Source: Microbacterium sp.
GTDB taxonomy: Bacteria > Actinomycetota > Actinomycetes > Actinomycetales > Microbacteriaceae
Assembly: GCF_031180975.1 (NCBI RefSeq)
Contig: NZ_JAPSLI010000005.1
Location: 1 to 64,000 of the forward strand
Length of the DNA: 64,000 bases
Direction: 5' to 3'
The notes beneath the pieces were generated by a model. That model was not told where the DNA came from and did no database searches. It worked only from the letters and a program-made list of their open reading frames with translations. Position numbers and translations under genes: made by a program. Below, piece by piece: positions 27,292 through 36,105 of this stretch. Numbering within the stretch: the first letter of the stretch is position 1; the number at the start of each line of letters is the position of its first letter.

Positions 27292-28478
27292 CCGACCGAG
27301 GGGGGCACACGGTCAGGGCCCTCATACGGCGCATAGCCGCAGGGCTGCCGGACCCTGTGGCCGAACGAGTCCTTCCCTGGAAACGAGCCGCGTTCAACAC
27401 TGCGGGCGTAGCCACACCACAGGTCGCGCGCACGCGTCTCTTCATCGGTCCGGTGAACTCCGCAGGCCAGGGATTCGCGTGGGCTCGCGCCGCTGAGACA
27501 CTAGGTGACGTCGCCGCGACCAGCTTCATGTACCGCGACCGGCGCGATGTTTTCGGCTATCCCGCTGATCAGGTAGTCGACACGGTCTACTTCCGCACCA
27601 ACTCGCGGTGGCGGGCAGCCCAACGTCGCGCAGTGCGGCGACGGTACTCGCACGTGATCGTGGAGTCGGGCCGCCAATTGTTCGGCGTCGAGGAATCGAC
27701 GGTCGACCAAGTGCGTGAACTCCGCGCCTACGGGGTCAATGTCGCGTTGCTCTGGCACGGGAGCGATATCCGGGTACCGAGCCGCCATGCGCGCCGCGAG
27801 CCTGATTCGCCGTTCGCGCGGGGTTTCGCGGACACTTCTCGGCTTGAAGAGATCGCGCTCCGCAACCAGGAGCTGATGCGGGAGCTGCAGTTACCGACAT
27901 TCGTGTCGACTCCTGACCTGCTCATCGACGTGCCAGGCGCGACGTGGCTACCGGTAGTCGTCGACGCCGATAGCTGGTCAACGGCGGGCAGCGCTGCACC
28001 GATGCAGCGGCCGCGGCCGGTTGTCGTTCACGCGCCGAGCAATGCTGGGCTGAAGGGCAGCGATCGCATCACGACGGTGATGCGGAGACTTCACGATGAT
28101 GGTCTTGTCGAGTACCGAGAAGCTCGCGGGATCCCGGCCTCAGAGATGAAGGCGTTCTATGGAGACGCAGACATCGTGCTGGACCAGTTCTCACTCGGAA
28201 TCTACGGTGTGGCCGCCTGTGAGGCGATGGCCGCGGGACGTGTGGTGATAAGCCATGTGGCCGCCGAAGTGCGCGACGCCGTGCACAGACTCACAGGTGA
28301 CGCTCTGCCGGTGCTGCAAGCTCGTGCCGATGAACTCGAAGCCGTGCTTCGTCGCGTCCTCTCCGAGCCGGCGGCGGCTCGGGCTGCAGCGGACGCTGGA
28401 CGCTCGTTCGTACGGCAGCACCACAACGGTGCACGATCGGCCGAAGCGCTGCGTCCCTTTCTGAGTGCAGCGTCCTGA
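27288..28478 (+). CDS. Glycosyltransferase, GT4-like
   Basis: A 396-residue GT-B-like protein. Features: FIGPVNSAGQGFAWARAAE near residue 45, LLWHGSDIRVPSRH near 150, VVHAPSNAGLKGSDRI near 245 and the C-terminal DQFSLGIYGVAACEAMAAG, which resembles the GT4 nucleotide-binding segment. It lacks the usual EGFG, so it is a divergent member. GTG 27288 overlaps the previous stop, making it the fourth coupled gene of the operon. Sugar specificity is unknown. It could use the diacetamido-uronate made by its neighbours. Confidence 0.75.
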   Translation: MTDRGGHTVRALIRRIAAGLPDPVAERVLPWKRAAFNTAGVATPQVARTRLFIGPVNSAGQGFAWARAAETLGDVAATSFMYRDRRDVFGYPADQVVDTVYFRTNSRWRAAQRRAVRRRYSHVIVESGRQLFGVEESTVDQVRELRAYGVNVALLWHGSDIRVPSRHARREPDSPFARGFADTSRLEEIALRNQELMRELQLPTFVSTPDLLIDVPGATWLPVVVDADSWSTAGSAAPMQRPRPVVVHAPSNAGLKGSDRITTVMRRLHDDGLVEYREARGIPASEMKAFYGDADIVLDQFSLGIYGVAACEAMAAGRVVISHVAAEVRDAVHRLTGDALPVLQARADELEAVLRRVLSEPAAARAAADAGRSFVRQHHNGARSAEALRPFLSAAS

Positions 28479-28545
28479 GCGAGTCCCACAGCGTCGCATG
28501 GGAGACTGACTGTGTGGCAAACGACGTGAAAGCGGAGAAGACTGC

Positions 28546-30330
28546 ATGAAGCTGGTCGGCAGCACCTTCCGCGAGTTGATGACCTGGCTCCCGGCGGACG
28601 CGCGCTCCTACCTCGTCAAGTACGTGGCAGTGTCGTGTCTGCTCGCAGCGCTCGATATCGCGGCGATCATGCTCCTTGCGCTCAGCCTCGCGCCCATGAT
28701 CGCGCGCGCTCCGATCAACCTCCCCGTTGTCGGCGCAATCGGCGCAGACGCGTACGTCTGGCTCATCGGCGCTGTCGCTTTTCTCATCCTGATCAAGTCC
28801 GCACTGGCACTCGCGCAGCAGTGGTTTGCGACGCGGCGGTTCGCGAGTTTCGAGCTGGAGATCGGACGACAGCTGTTCGACAGCTACATCAAGGCGCCCT
28901 GGACCTACCGACTGGGGAGGAACACTGCACAGATCGTGCGCATCGCCGATGTCGGCATCGCCAACACCATCAGCGGATTCCTTCTCCCGATCGTCCAACT
29001 GCCCTCGCTCGTCGTCGGTTTTGTCCTCATCCTCATGGTCCTGGTGATCGCTCAGCCGGTCACGGCGCTGATAACCGTCTTGTATCTCGGCGCCATCATG
29101 GCGCTGTTGTATTGGGTGGTCGCGAGTCGTTCTGTCCAGGCGGGACGCGTCTCCCGGGACTACTCATTCAAGGTCGCAGCGTTGATGACCGAGATGATGC
29201 AGGCGCTGAAGGAAATCACCCTGCGCAACAAGACCGGAGAGGTCGCCGCCGTCGTTCAGTACAACCGGACGTTCAGCACGCGGGCCAGAGCGAACATGAA
29301 CTTCCTCGGCTCGCTTCCCTCGTTCGTGCTCAACTCTGCGCTCGTCGGTGGGTTCGTTCTCGTCGGCGGCCTCGGTTACTTCATCGGCGGGATGGAGCAG
29401 GCGCTCGCCTCTGTAGCGCTCTTCGCCGTAGCTGGTTTCCGACTCGTTCCTTCCCTCACTGGGTTTCAGTCCATCGTCACCACGACCTCTGCCAACGTGC
29501 CGCACGTGCAGGCGGTCATCTTCGACATCAAGTCGTCTCAGCTCTACATCTCTGTGGCCGAGAACCTCGGCAAAGATCCGATCGAAGGCACGCCGCGCGT
29601 TCTCGAATTGCAGGGGGTCTCCTTCGGCTACCCCGGGCACGAGGACACTCCTGCCGTGCACGACATCGACCTGCGGATCCCCATGGGGAGTTCCGTTGCA
29701 CTGGTGGGATCATCCGGCGCCGGGAAGTCGACCCTCGTGGACATCCTCCTCGGACTGCTGGTCCCGCAGCAGGGCACGATCCGCCTGGACGGCCGAGACC
29801 TGACCGACGTACTCGCCGCCTGGCGCACCAGGGTCGGGTATGTGCCGCAGGATGTCTCGCTGTTCGACGGCACAGTTGCGCAGAACGTCGCCCTCGCGTG
29901 GGATGATCACGAGATCGACTTCGACCGTGTGCGTACCTCGCTCGAGCGGGCACAGCTCTGGGATGTCGTGGAGAAGCGCGACGGTCAGATGCGGGGACGG
30001 ATCGGCGAGCGGGGTCTGTCGCTCTCCGGCGGTCAGCGCCAACGCCTGGGAATCGCGCGCGCTCTGTACAGCGATCCCCTGGTCTTGGTGCTGGACGAGG
30101 CAACCAGTGCGCTCGACACCAAGACAGAATCCAAGGTGACCGAGGCGATCCGCAGCCTCAAGGGGCAGGTCACCATCGTGTCCGTGGCACACCGGCTGTC
30201 GACGATCCGCGACAGCGACCTGGTGTGCTTCATGCAGGACGGCACGATCGCCGACCGGGGTACATTCGACGAACTCGTAGCCCGCGTTCCGAACTTCGCG
30301 GAGCAGGCGCAGCTCGCGGGGCTGGCGTGA
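28546..30330 (+). CDS. PglK-like ABC flippase (fused permease and ATPase)
   Basis: A 594-residue half-transporter. The N-terminal 330 residues hold six membrane helices and the C-terminal 250 residues the ATPase: Walker A LVGSSGAGKST near residue 384, Q-loop YVPQDVSLFD near 430, signature LSLSGGQRQRLG near 490, and Walker B LVLVLDEATSALD. The layout and its place among glycosyltransferases suggest a homodimer that flips a lipid-linked oligosaccharide, as PglK does in Campylobacter. A peptide or drug export role is less likely in this setting. GGAGAAG precedes ATG 28546. The 67-bp gap upstream shows no terminator, so it may be read from the preceding operon. Confidence 0.86.
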   Translation: MKLVGSTFRELMTWLPADARSYLVKYVAVSCLLAALDIAAIMLLALSLAPMIARAPINLPVVGAIGADAYVWLIGAVAFLILIKSALALAQQWFATRRFASFELEIGRQLFDSYIKAPWTYRLGRNTAQIVRIADVGIANTISGFLLPIVQLPSLVVGFVLILMVLVIAQPVTALITVLYLGAIMALLYWVVASRSVQAGRVSRDYSFKVAALMTEMMQALKEITLRNKTGEVAAVVQYNRTFSTRARANMNFLGSLPSFVLNSALVGGFVLVGGLGYFIGGMEQALASVALFAVAGFRLVPSLTGFQSIVTTTSANVPHVQAVIFDIKSSQLYISVAENLGKDPIEGTPRVLELQGVSFGYPGHEDTPAVHDIDLRIPMGSSVALVGSSGAGKSTLVDILLGLLVPQQGTIRLDGRDLTDVLAAWRTRVGYVPQDVSLFDGTVAQNVALAWDDHEIDFDRVRTSLERAQLWDVVEKRDGQMRGRIGERGLSLSGGQRQRLGIARALYSDPLVLVLDEATSALDTKTESKVTEAIRSLKGQVTIVSVAHRLSTIRDSDLVCFMQDGTIADRGTFDELVARVPNFAEQAQLAGLA

Positions 30331-31415
30331 CCCGGCCGTTCGCCGAGATCGTCATCGCCTGTCATGACGAGGCGCGACCGCTCGAACGTGCCGTGGCGTC
30401 GCTGCTGCAGGACGCGGACATCAGGGATCGAGTTCGTGTCACCGTCGTGGCGCACGGCATCGATCCTGCGCCCCTGGCGGGGCGGCTCGCGAACATCGAT
30501 GGCGATGTTCGCGTCGTCGGGTTCACGGACGGCATCCGCAGCGCAGCAGGGCCGTTCAATCACGGCCTCGAGCTGGTCGAAGGTGAGTACTGCGGTGTGA
30601 TGGGCTCCGACGACTTCCTGGAACCTGGTGTGATGAGCCGGTGGATCGCCCATGTCGAACGTGAACGGCCGGACGCGGCGATCGCGCAGATACGTCTGCA
30701 GAGCCAGACCGTGATGCCGAACCCACTGGTCAGACTGGGCAGACGCCGGAAGCTCGACGCGGCGAAGGACAGACTCTTCTATCGCACGGCCCCGCTCGGT
30801 CTGCTCCGCACCGCGAGACTGAGGGAACTCGGCCTGCGCATGGTCGAAGGCGTGCGCGTCGGTGAGGACTTCGATTTCGGCATTCGCCTCTGGGCGCACG
30901 CCGGGCGCGTAGATTTTCTCGCTGGCATGGGCAGCTACGTGATCGGCGAGGATGCCGGCGAGCGCACCACCGGGGCCATGCTTACCATGGCCGAGCGGTT
31001 TGCCCCGATCGACCGCCTGTTCGACGACGGCGTGTTCTCGAGTCTCAACGCCGCGCATCGGCAGGCGCTGGTCGTGAAACTGATTCGCGTCAGCATCGTC
31101 GGAACCGCTCAGGCAGTCGCTGAGCAGGCGCCGTCCGACGACGACGTGCGGACCATCGCCGACCTTCTGCGTCGGTTGCTGGCGGAGGCGCCGCGCGCTC
31201 TTCGACCGTTCAATCGCCAGGACCGCCGCGTGCTCGACGGTCTGCTCGACGAACCGACATCGCGACGCATGGTCGCCGACGTACGCCGCTCACGGCAGTC
31301 CGGGCGGCTCGAACGCTGGCTGACACCGGACCTTGTGCACAGCTTTGCGCGTGAGTCCACGCTGAGACGCTACATGCTGTACTTCTGCCGCCGAGACCGA
31401 GGGAGTAACGCGTGA
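30327..31415 (+). CDS. Glycosyltransferase family 2
   Basis: A 362-residue GT-A protein. It opens with EIVIACHDEARPLERAVASL. The acidic donor site is MGSDDFLEPG near residue 92, and a VGEDFDFGIRLWAHAG segment near 183 carries the ED acceptor motif. FTDGIRSAAGPFNHGLEL and DRLFYRTAPLG are shared nearly word for word with the C-terminal half of the fusion protein at 36106, so the two are paralogues. No membrane helix. GTG 30327 overlaps the flippase stop. The C-terminal 120 residues are helical and of unknown role. Confidence 0.82.
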   Translation: MTRPFAEIVIACHDEARPLERAVASLLQDADIRDRVRVTVVAHGIDPAPLAGRLANIDGDVRVVGFTDGIRSAAGPFNHGLELVEGEYCGVMGSDDFLEPGVMSRWIAHVERERPDAAIAQIRLQSQTVMPNPLVRLGRRRKLDAAKDRLFYRTAPLGLLRTARLRELGLRMVEGVRVGEDFDFGIRLWAHAGRVDFLAGMGSYVIGEDAGERTTGAMLTMAERFAPIDRLFDDGVFSSLNAAHRQALVVKLIRVSIVGTAQAVAEQAPSDDDVRTIADLLRRLLAEAPRALRPFNRQDRRVLDGLLDEPTSRRMVADVRRSRQSGRLERWLTPDLVHSFARESTLRRYMLYFCRRDRGSNA

Positions 31416-32548
31416 CCGCCCGCCCGACGATGCTCATCCTGTCGTATTCGCCCATCGTCGGCGATGCGCGAGTTCTGAAGCAGGTGACGCGGTTCGTGAG
31501 GGACTTCGACGTCACGACACTCGGATACGGTGAGCGGCCCGAGGGCGTAGTAGAGCACATCTCCATGCCGCGTGAGATCCGCTATAACGATCTGGACGGC
31601 GGCCTGATTACGCGCAAGCGCTACCGCAAGGTGTACTGGAAGCTGTCTGCCGTGCGCTGGTCACGAGAGGCGCTGAAGCGACGCAAGTTCGACGTGATCA
31701 TCGCGAACGATGTCGAGGCGGTCCCCGTGGCCGTGAAACTACGGCCTCGTCGGGGTGTGCTCGCAGACCTTCACGAGTACAGTCCGCGGCTCCATGACGA
31801 CAACCCGGCATGGTTTGAGCGGATCACGCCCTGGTTCGAATGGGTGGTCCAGCGGTACGTGACCCGCGCTCAGGCTTGGACGACGGTCAGTCGTGGCATC
31901 GTCGACGAGTACGAGCGCAATTTCGGCTTTCGTGCCGAACTGGTGACGAACGCGGCGCCGTTCCACGATCTGCAGCCGAAGCCGACCGCGCGAACCATCC
32001 GGTTCGTTCACAGTGGCGCCTGCCTGCGCAATCGCCAGCTGGACGAGATGGTGACCGCCATCCAGTCCGCAGACGCGGACGTGACCCTTGATCTGTACCT
32101 GACCGCAAACGATCCGGGTTATCTGGAGGAACTGCGCCAACAGGCCGCGGCCGGCGGACGGGTCGTCGTCCATGATCCGGTCCCCTATGCAGCTCTGATC
32201 CCGCTGCTGAACGACTACGACATGGGCATTCATCTCCTGCCGCCCGTCAACTTCAACAACAAGTGGGCGCTTCCCAATAAGCTCTTCGACTTCCTGCAAG
32301 CACGGCTGGGCGTGCTCATCGGACCATCACCCGAGATGGCTTCCTACGTCACGGAGTACGGAACAGGTTCCGTCGCCGACGATTTCACAGCGGACGCCGC
32401 GCGTCGGGCCATCGAAGCGCTGACCTCCGAGATCGTCGACGGATTCAAGCGCAACGCCCACAAGTACGCGCAGGAGCTTGCCGGTGAGCGTCAGGTCGAG
32501 AAGTGGGAGCGCATTGTTCAGCGCATGATGGGGAAGAAGAGTCGATGA
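31412..32548 (+). CDS. GT4-like glycosyltransferase, tandem paralogue 1
   Basis: A 378-residue GT-B protein and first of three tandem relatives. Shared blocks: SPIVGDARVLKQ near the start, DVIIANDVEAVPVA near residue 93, the LHEYSPR motif near 115, LVTNAAP near 185, and LLPPVNFNNKWALPNK followed by FDFLQARLGVLIGPSPEM near 275-310. The HEY and NFNN...PNK segments resemble those of GT4 enzymes that build capsular polymers. GTG 31412 overlaps the GT2 stop. Whether each paralogue adds a separate sugar cannot be seen. Confidence 0.8.
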   Translation: MTARPTMLILSYSPIVGDARVLKQVTRFVRDFDVTTLGYGERPEGVVEHISMPREIRYNDLDGGLITRKRYRKVYWKLSAVRWSREALKRRKFDVIIANDVEAVPVAVKLRPRRGVLADLHEYSPRLHDDNPAWFERITPWFEWVVQRYVTRAQAWTTVSRGIVDEYERNFGFRAELVTNAAPFHDLQPKPTARTIRFVHSGACLRNRQLDEMVTAIQSADADVTLDLYLTANDPGYLEELRQQAAAGGRVVVHDPVPYAALIPLLNDYDMGIHLLPPVNFNNKWALPNKLFDFLQARLGVLIGPSPEMASYVTEYGTGSVADDFTADAARRAIEALTSEIVDGFKRNAHKYAQELAGERQVEKWERIVQRMMGKKSR

Positions 32549-33684
32549 TGCCCGCGCGTCGGACCATGCTGATCCTCTCGTTCTCCCCCATCGCGGGCGA
32601 CGCGAGGGTGCTGAAGCAGATCGCCCGCTTCACCCACGACTTCGACGTCACGACCCTCGGGTACGGCACGGCACCTGATGGAGTCGTCGAGCACATCTCG
32701 ATGCCGGCCCAGGTGAGGTACGACGATCTCGACGGCAGGCTCATAACCCTGCACCTCTATCGCGCGGCGTACTGGGCGATCTCGGCCGTCCGCTGGGCTC
32801 GCGCCGTCCTGGCGGGCCACGAGTTCGACGTCATCATCGCCAACGATGTGGAGACCGTGCCGGTCGCCCTGGGGCTGAAACCTCGTTACGGTGTCTTGGC
32901 CGATCTGCACGAGTACAGCCCGCGACTCCACGACGACAATGCCGCATGGGCGCGAAGGATATCTCCCTGGTTCGCGTGGGTGGTGCGCCGCTACGTGACC
33001 AGGGCCCGGGCGTGGACGACGGTCAGCGAGGGCATCATCAGAGAATACGAGCGGAACTTCGGGTTCCAGGCCGCCCTGGTCACCAACGCGGCGCCATACC
33101 ACGAGCTGGTGCCGACGGCCAACAGTGGCCCCATCCGTCTTGTCCACAGCGGTGCCTGCCTTCGGAACCGGCACCTGGACGTCATGATCGAAGCAGTGCT
33201 GACAGCGGATGCCGACGTCACCCTCGACCTCTACCTCACGCCGAACGACCCGCCGTACCTGGAGGAGTTGCGCAATCAAGCGGAGCGCAGCGACCGGATC
33301 GTCGTGCACGAGCCGGTGCCGTACGCGAACCTGATACCACTGCTCAACCAGTACGATCTCGGCGTTCATCTGCTTCCGCCGGTCAACTTCAACAACACTT
33401 GGGCGCTCCCCAACAAGATCTTCGACTTCCTGCAAGCCCGCCTCGGCGTGCTGATCGGGCCGTCCCCCGAGATGGCCGCATACGTGACGCGGTACGGCTT
33501 CGGCACAGTTATCGACGGATTTACGACTGAGGACGCTCGTGCGGCGATCGAGGGAATCACCCGTGAGAATGTCGACAGTTTCAAGCAGCAGGCGCACGCA
33601 CACGCCTACGAACTCGCCGGCGAGCGTCAGGCCGAGGTGTGGGAGCGGATCGTCGTCGGCATGACGACGGAGGCTCCCCGATGA
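32545..33684 (+). CDS. GT4-like glycosyltransferase, tandem paralogue 2
   Basis: A 379-residue protein, very close to the preceding gene along its whole length (for example DFDVTTLGYG, EHISMP, DLHEYSPRLHDDN, NEARLY identical NFNNTWALPNK). Start: two consecutive ATGs at 32545 and 32548; the first overlaps the previous stop as ATGA, and GAAGAAG lies just upstream. The closeness of paralogues 1 and 2 compared with 3 suggests a recent duplication inside the operon. Same GT-B role inferred. Confidence 0.8.
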   Translation: MMPARRTMLILSFSPIAGDARVLKQIARFTHDFDVTTLGYGTAPDGVVEHISMPAQVRYDDLDGRLITLHLYRAAYWAISAVRWARAVLAGHEFDVIIANDVETVPVALGLKPRYGVLADLHEYSPRLHDDNAAWARRISPWFAWVVRRYVTRARAWTTVSEGIIREYERNFGFQAALVTNAAPYHELVPTANSGPIRLVHSGACLRNRHLDVMIEAVLTADADVTLDLYLTPNDPPYLEELRNQAERSDRIVVHEPVPYANLIPLLNQYDLGVHLLPPVNFNNTWALPNKIFDFLQARLGVLIGPSPEMAAYVTRYGFGTVIDGFTTEDARAAIEGITRENVDSFKQQAHAHAYELAGERQAEVWERIVVGMTTEAPR

Positions 33685-34826
33685 CACGGCCACGCCTGCT
33701 GCTGATCTCCTTCTCGACCATCGAGGCCGACGCCCGAGTGCTGAGGCAAGTACGCCGTCTCAGCAAGGACTTCGAGGTGCACACCGTCGGGTACGGAGCG
33801 GCACCGGCCGGCGCGGCCTCGCACATCCGCGTGCCCGACGAGTTCCCGATCTGGCGGTACGACCGGGCGAAGGTCGTGTTGCGCCGGTATCGCAGTGCCT
33901 ACTGGGGAAACCTCGCGATCGCGTACGCCGCAGAGGCGCTGCGGGACACAGCATGGGACGCTGTCCTGGCAAACGATGTAGACGCCGTCGGTCTCGCCCT
34001 TGCGCTGGATTCCGCGCACGGCGTGCATGCGGACCTGCACGAGTACGCGCCGCGTCAGAAGGAGGACGTCATGCGATGGCGGCTCTTCGTGGCCCCCTTC
34101 ATGCGGTGGATGTGCCGTCGCTTCGTGACGCGCGCCCGGTCCGTCACCACCGTGGGCCAGGGCATCGCCGACGAGTACCTTCGCGAGTACGGCATCCGTG
34201 CAGGGGTGGTCACGAACGCGGCACCGTTCGCCGACCTGGCGCCCGCGCCTGTCGGCGAACCGCTGCGCCTGGTGCACTCCGGTGCCGCGTTGCGAGACCG
34301 GAATATTCTCGCGATCCTGGATGCCGTCTCCGCCACTACCACCGACGTGCGGCTGGATCTCTACCTGACATCCAATGACCCCGCTTTCCTCGAGGAGGTC
34401 CGCGGGCGCGCGGCGGCATCCCCCAACATCGAACTACACCCACCCGTGCCCTATGCCGAGCTGTCGTCGGTGCTCAACGCGCACGACATCGGCATCCACG
34501 TCCTGCCGCCGGTGAACTTCAACAACAGGTGGGCGCTGCCGAACAAGTTCTTCGACTATGTCCAGGCCAGGCTGGCGGTGATCATCGGGCCGTCGCCGGA
34601 AATGGCGCGGGTGCTGAGCGAGCACGGGTTCGGCGTAACCGCCACGGGCTTCGAAGCCGAAGATCTGACCCGGGTGCTCGACGGTCTCACGGCTGAGCGC
34701 GTCGCAGGATGGAAGCGCGCCGCGCACACCGCCGCGGAGGATCTCTCCGGTGAGCACCAGGCAGAGCTGTGGGCGGAGGCGATCCACCGCATGCTCTCCG
34801 ACCGGCGACAGGCGGAAGGGTCATGA
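33681..34826 (+). CDS. GT4-like glycosyltransferase, tandem paralogue 3
   Basis: A 381-residue, more diverged member of the triplet. It keeps EADARVLRQVRRLSKDFEVH, ANDVDAVGLAL, DLHEYAPR, VVTNAAPF and VLPPVNFNNRWALPNKFFD, but differs in the N-terminal acceptor half (EFPIWRYDRAKVVLRRY). This is expected if donor binding is conserved and acceptor choice has shifted. ATG 33681 overlaps the previous stop. The stop overlaps the next ATG, so the coupled chain continues. Confidence 0.8.
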   Translation: MTRPRLLLISFSTIEADARVLRQVRRLSKDFEVHTVGYGAAPAGAASHIRVPDEFPIWRYDRAKVVLRRYRSAYWGNLAIAYAAEALRDTAWDAVLANDVDAVGLALALDSAHGVHADLHEYAPRQKEDVMRWRLFVAPFMRWMCRRFVTRARSVTTVGQGIADEYLREYGIRAGVVTNAAPFADLAPAPVGEPLRLVHSGAALRDRNILAILDAVSATTTDVRLDLYLTSNDPAFLEEVRGRAAASPNIELHPPVPYAELSSVLNAHDIGIHVLPPVNFNNRWALPNKFFDYVQARLAVIIGPSPEMARVLSEHGFGVTATGFEAEDLTRVLDGLTAERVAGWKRAAHTAAEDLSGEHQAELWAEAIHRMLSDRRQAEGS

Positions 34827-36046
34827 CCCGGTTGCTTTTGTTCACCAACGACTATCCGTATCGCACGGGCGATGCGGTGTTCGTAGAGAAGGAGATCGGC
34901 GCCCTCGCAGAGGTCTTCGACGACGTCGTCGTGTTCTGCCACGCGCGCGACACCTCGCCGGGGGTGACGGCCATGCCGGCCGGAGTCCGTCTTGGCGGGA
35001 ACCTGTTCGAGCCGTCGCCAGAGGACGCGCCGCGCCGGTTGCTCGAGTGGTCGTCTGCCGGACTCTTCCTCGCCGCGACCTGGCAGGAACTGATCTCGGG
35101 TCGGCTGCTGCGGCACCCGCGGCTGTTTCTGATGGGGGCGAAGGTGGGCCTGACGCAGGCGCACCGCACGGCAGTGCGCGAAGCCATTTCGGGCGATGAG
35201 GATGTGGTGGCCTACGGCTTCTGGGCGATGGGCGGCGGGCTCGGTCTGCCCTGGCTCCGCGGGGTGCGAGCGAGGGTGGTGCGCGCACACGGCTACGACC
35301 TCTACGAGGAGCGCGCGGCGGAGGGCTATCTGCCGGTGCGCCCGTTCCTCTTCCGTCGCGCTGATCGGATACTCACCATCTCCGAGGACGGCGCTCGCTA
35401 CCTCGGCAGCCGCCACAAACATGTACGCGGCCGCATCGCGGTGAGTCGGCTCGGCGTATTCGGGCCGGATCGCCCACCGCTGCACCCCCCTGGCGACCGG
35501 ATCACGATTGTGTCGTGCTCGGCCGTCAGCGACATCAAGCGAGTAGGGCTGATCCTGGATGCCGTGCGCGCGCTCGCCGATGCTGGAGTTGATCGACCTG
35601 TGCACTGGCTCCATTTCGGCGACGGCCCGCTGATGAGGGAACTGCGCGAGTCGATCATGGACCTGCCCGAGAGCGTGACTGTCGAGTTGCGAGGGCAGGT
35701 CGCCAATGCTGAGGTGCTCGATTTCTATCGTCGCCAACGCGTGGACCTGTTCGTGAACGTCAGCACGACGGAAGGAGTGCCGGTGAGCATCATGGAAGCC
35801 ATCGCGCACGGCATTCCAGTCGTTGCGACCGCGGTCGGTGGCACCCCCGAGATAGTGGGTAGGGAGCTCGGCACCGGCGACGTCGTCGCCTCCTACGCCA
35901 CAGCGCCTGAGATCGCCTCGACAATGAGGTCGGTCATCGAGGCCCCCTCGGGGTCGTTCGCGCCGCGTGAGTTCTGGGAACGGGAGTACGACGCCCGGGT
36001 CACCGGCGCTCGAGCCGCCGAACTCGTGCGTACTGCCGGCCGCTGA
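34823..36046 (+). CDS. Glycosyltransferase family 4
   Basis: A 407-residue canonical GT4 enzyme. N-terminal FTNDYPYRTGDAVFVEKEI; central VSRLGVFG and ITIVSCSAVSDIKRVGLILDA, the SxSDxKR linker typical of WcaK/AmsK-type amylovoran transferases; and C-terminal VNVSTTEGVPVSIMEAIAHGIPVVATAVGGTPE (split by the acidic E of SIMEA), the retaining donor site. Cytosolic. GGAAGGG precedes ATG 34823. It is the last gene of the coupled chain that starts at 24594 or, at least, at 28546. The next gene has its own -10 box 48 nt after the stop. Confidence 0.9.
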   Translation: MTRLLLFTNDYPYRTGDAVFVEKEIGALAEVFDDVVVFCHARDTSPGVTAMPAGVRLGGNLFEPSPEDAPRRLLEWSSAGLFLAATWQELISGRLLRHPRLFLMGAKVGLTQAHRTAVREAISGDEDVVAYGFWAMGGGLGLPWLRGVRARVVRAHGYDLYEERAAEGYLPVRPFLFRRADRILTISEDGARYLGSRHKHVRGRIAVSRLGVFGPDRPPLHPPGDRITIVSCSAVSDIKRVGLILDAVRALADAGVDRPVHWLHFGDGPLMRELRESIMDLPESVTVELRGQVANAEVLDFYRRQRVDLFVNVSTTEGVPVSIMEAIAHGIPVVATAVGGTPEIVGRELGTGDVVASYATAPEIASTMRSVIEAPSGSFAPREFWEREYDARVTGARAAELVRTAGR

Positions 36047-36093
36047 GCACCGCGGGTATCCACCGACGTCGAAGTGCTCTGCGCCGCGGCTGA

Positions 36094-36105
36094 TAGCGTC
36101 GGAGC
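36094..36105 (+). promoter_or_regulatory. -10 box TAGCGT, leaderless start at 36106
   Basis: TAGCGT (36094-36099), 6-nt gap, GTG 36106. Confidence 0.45.
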
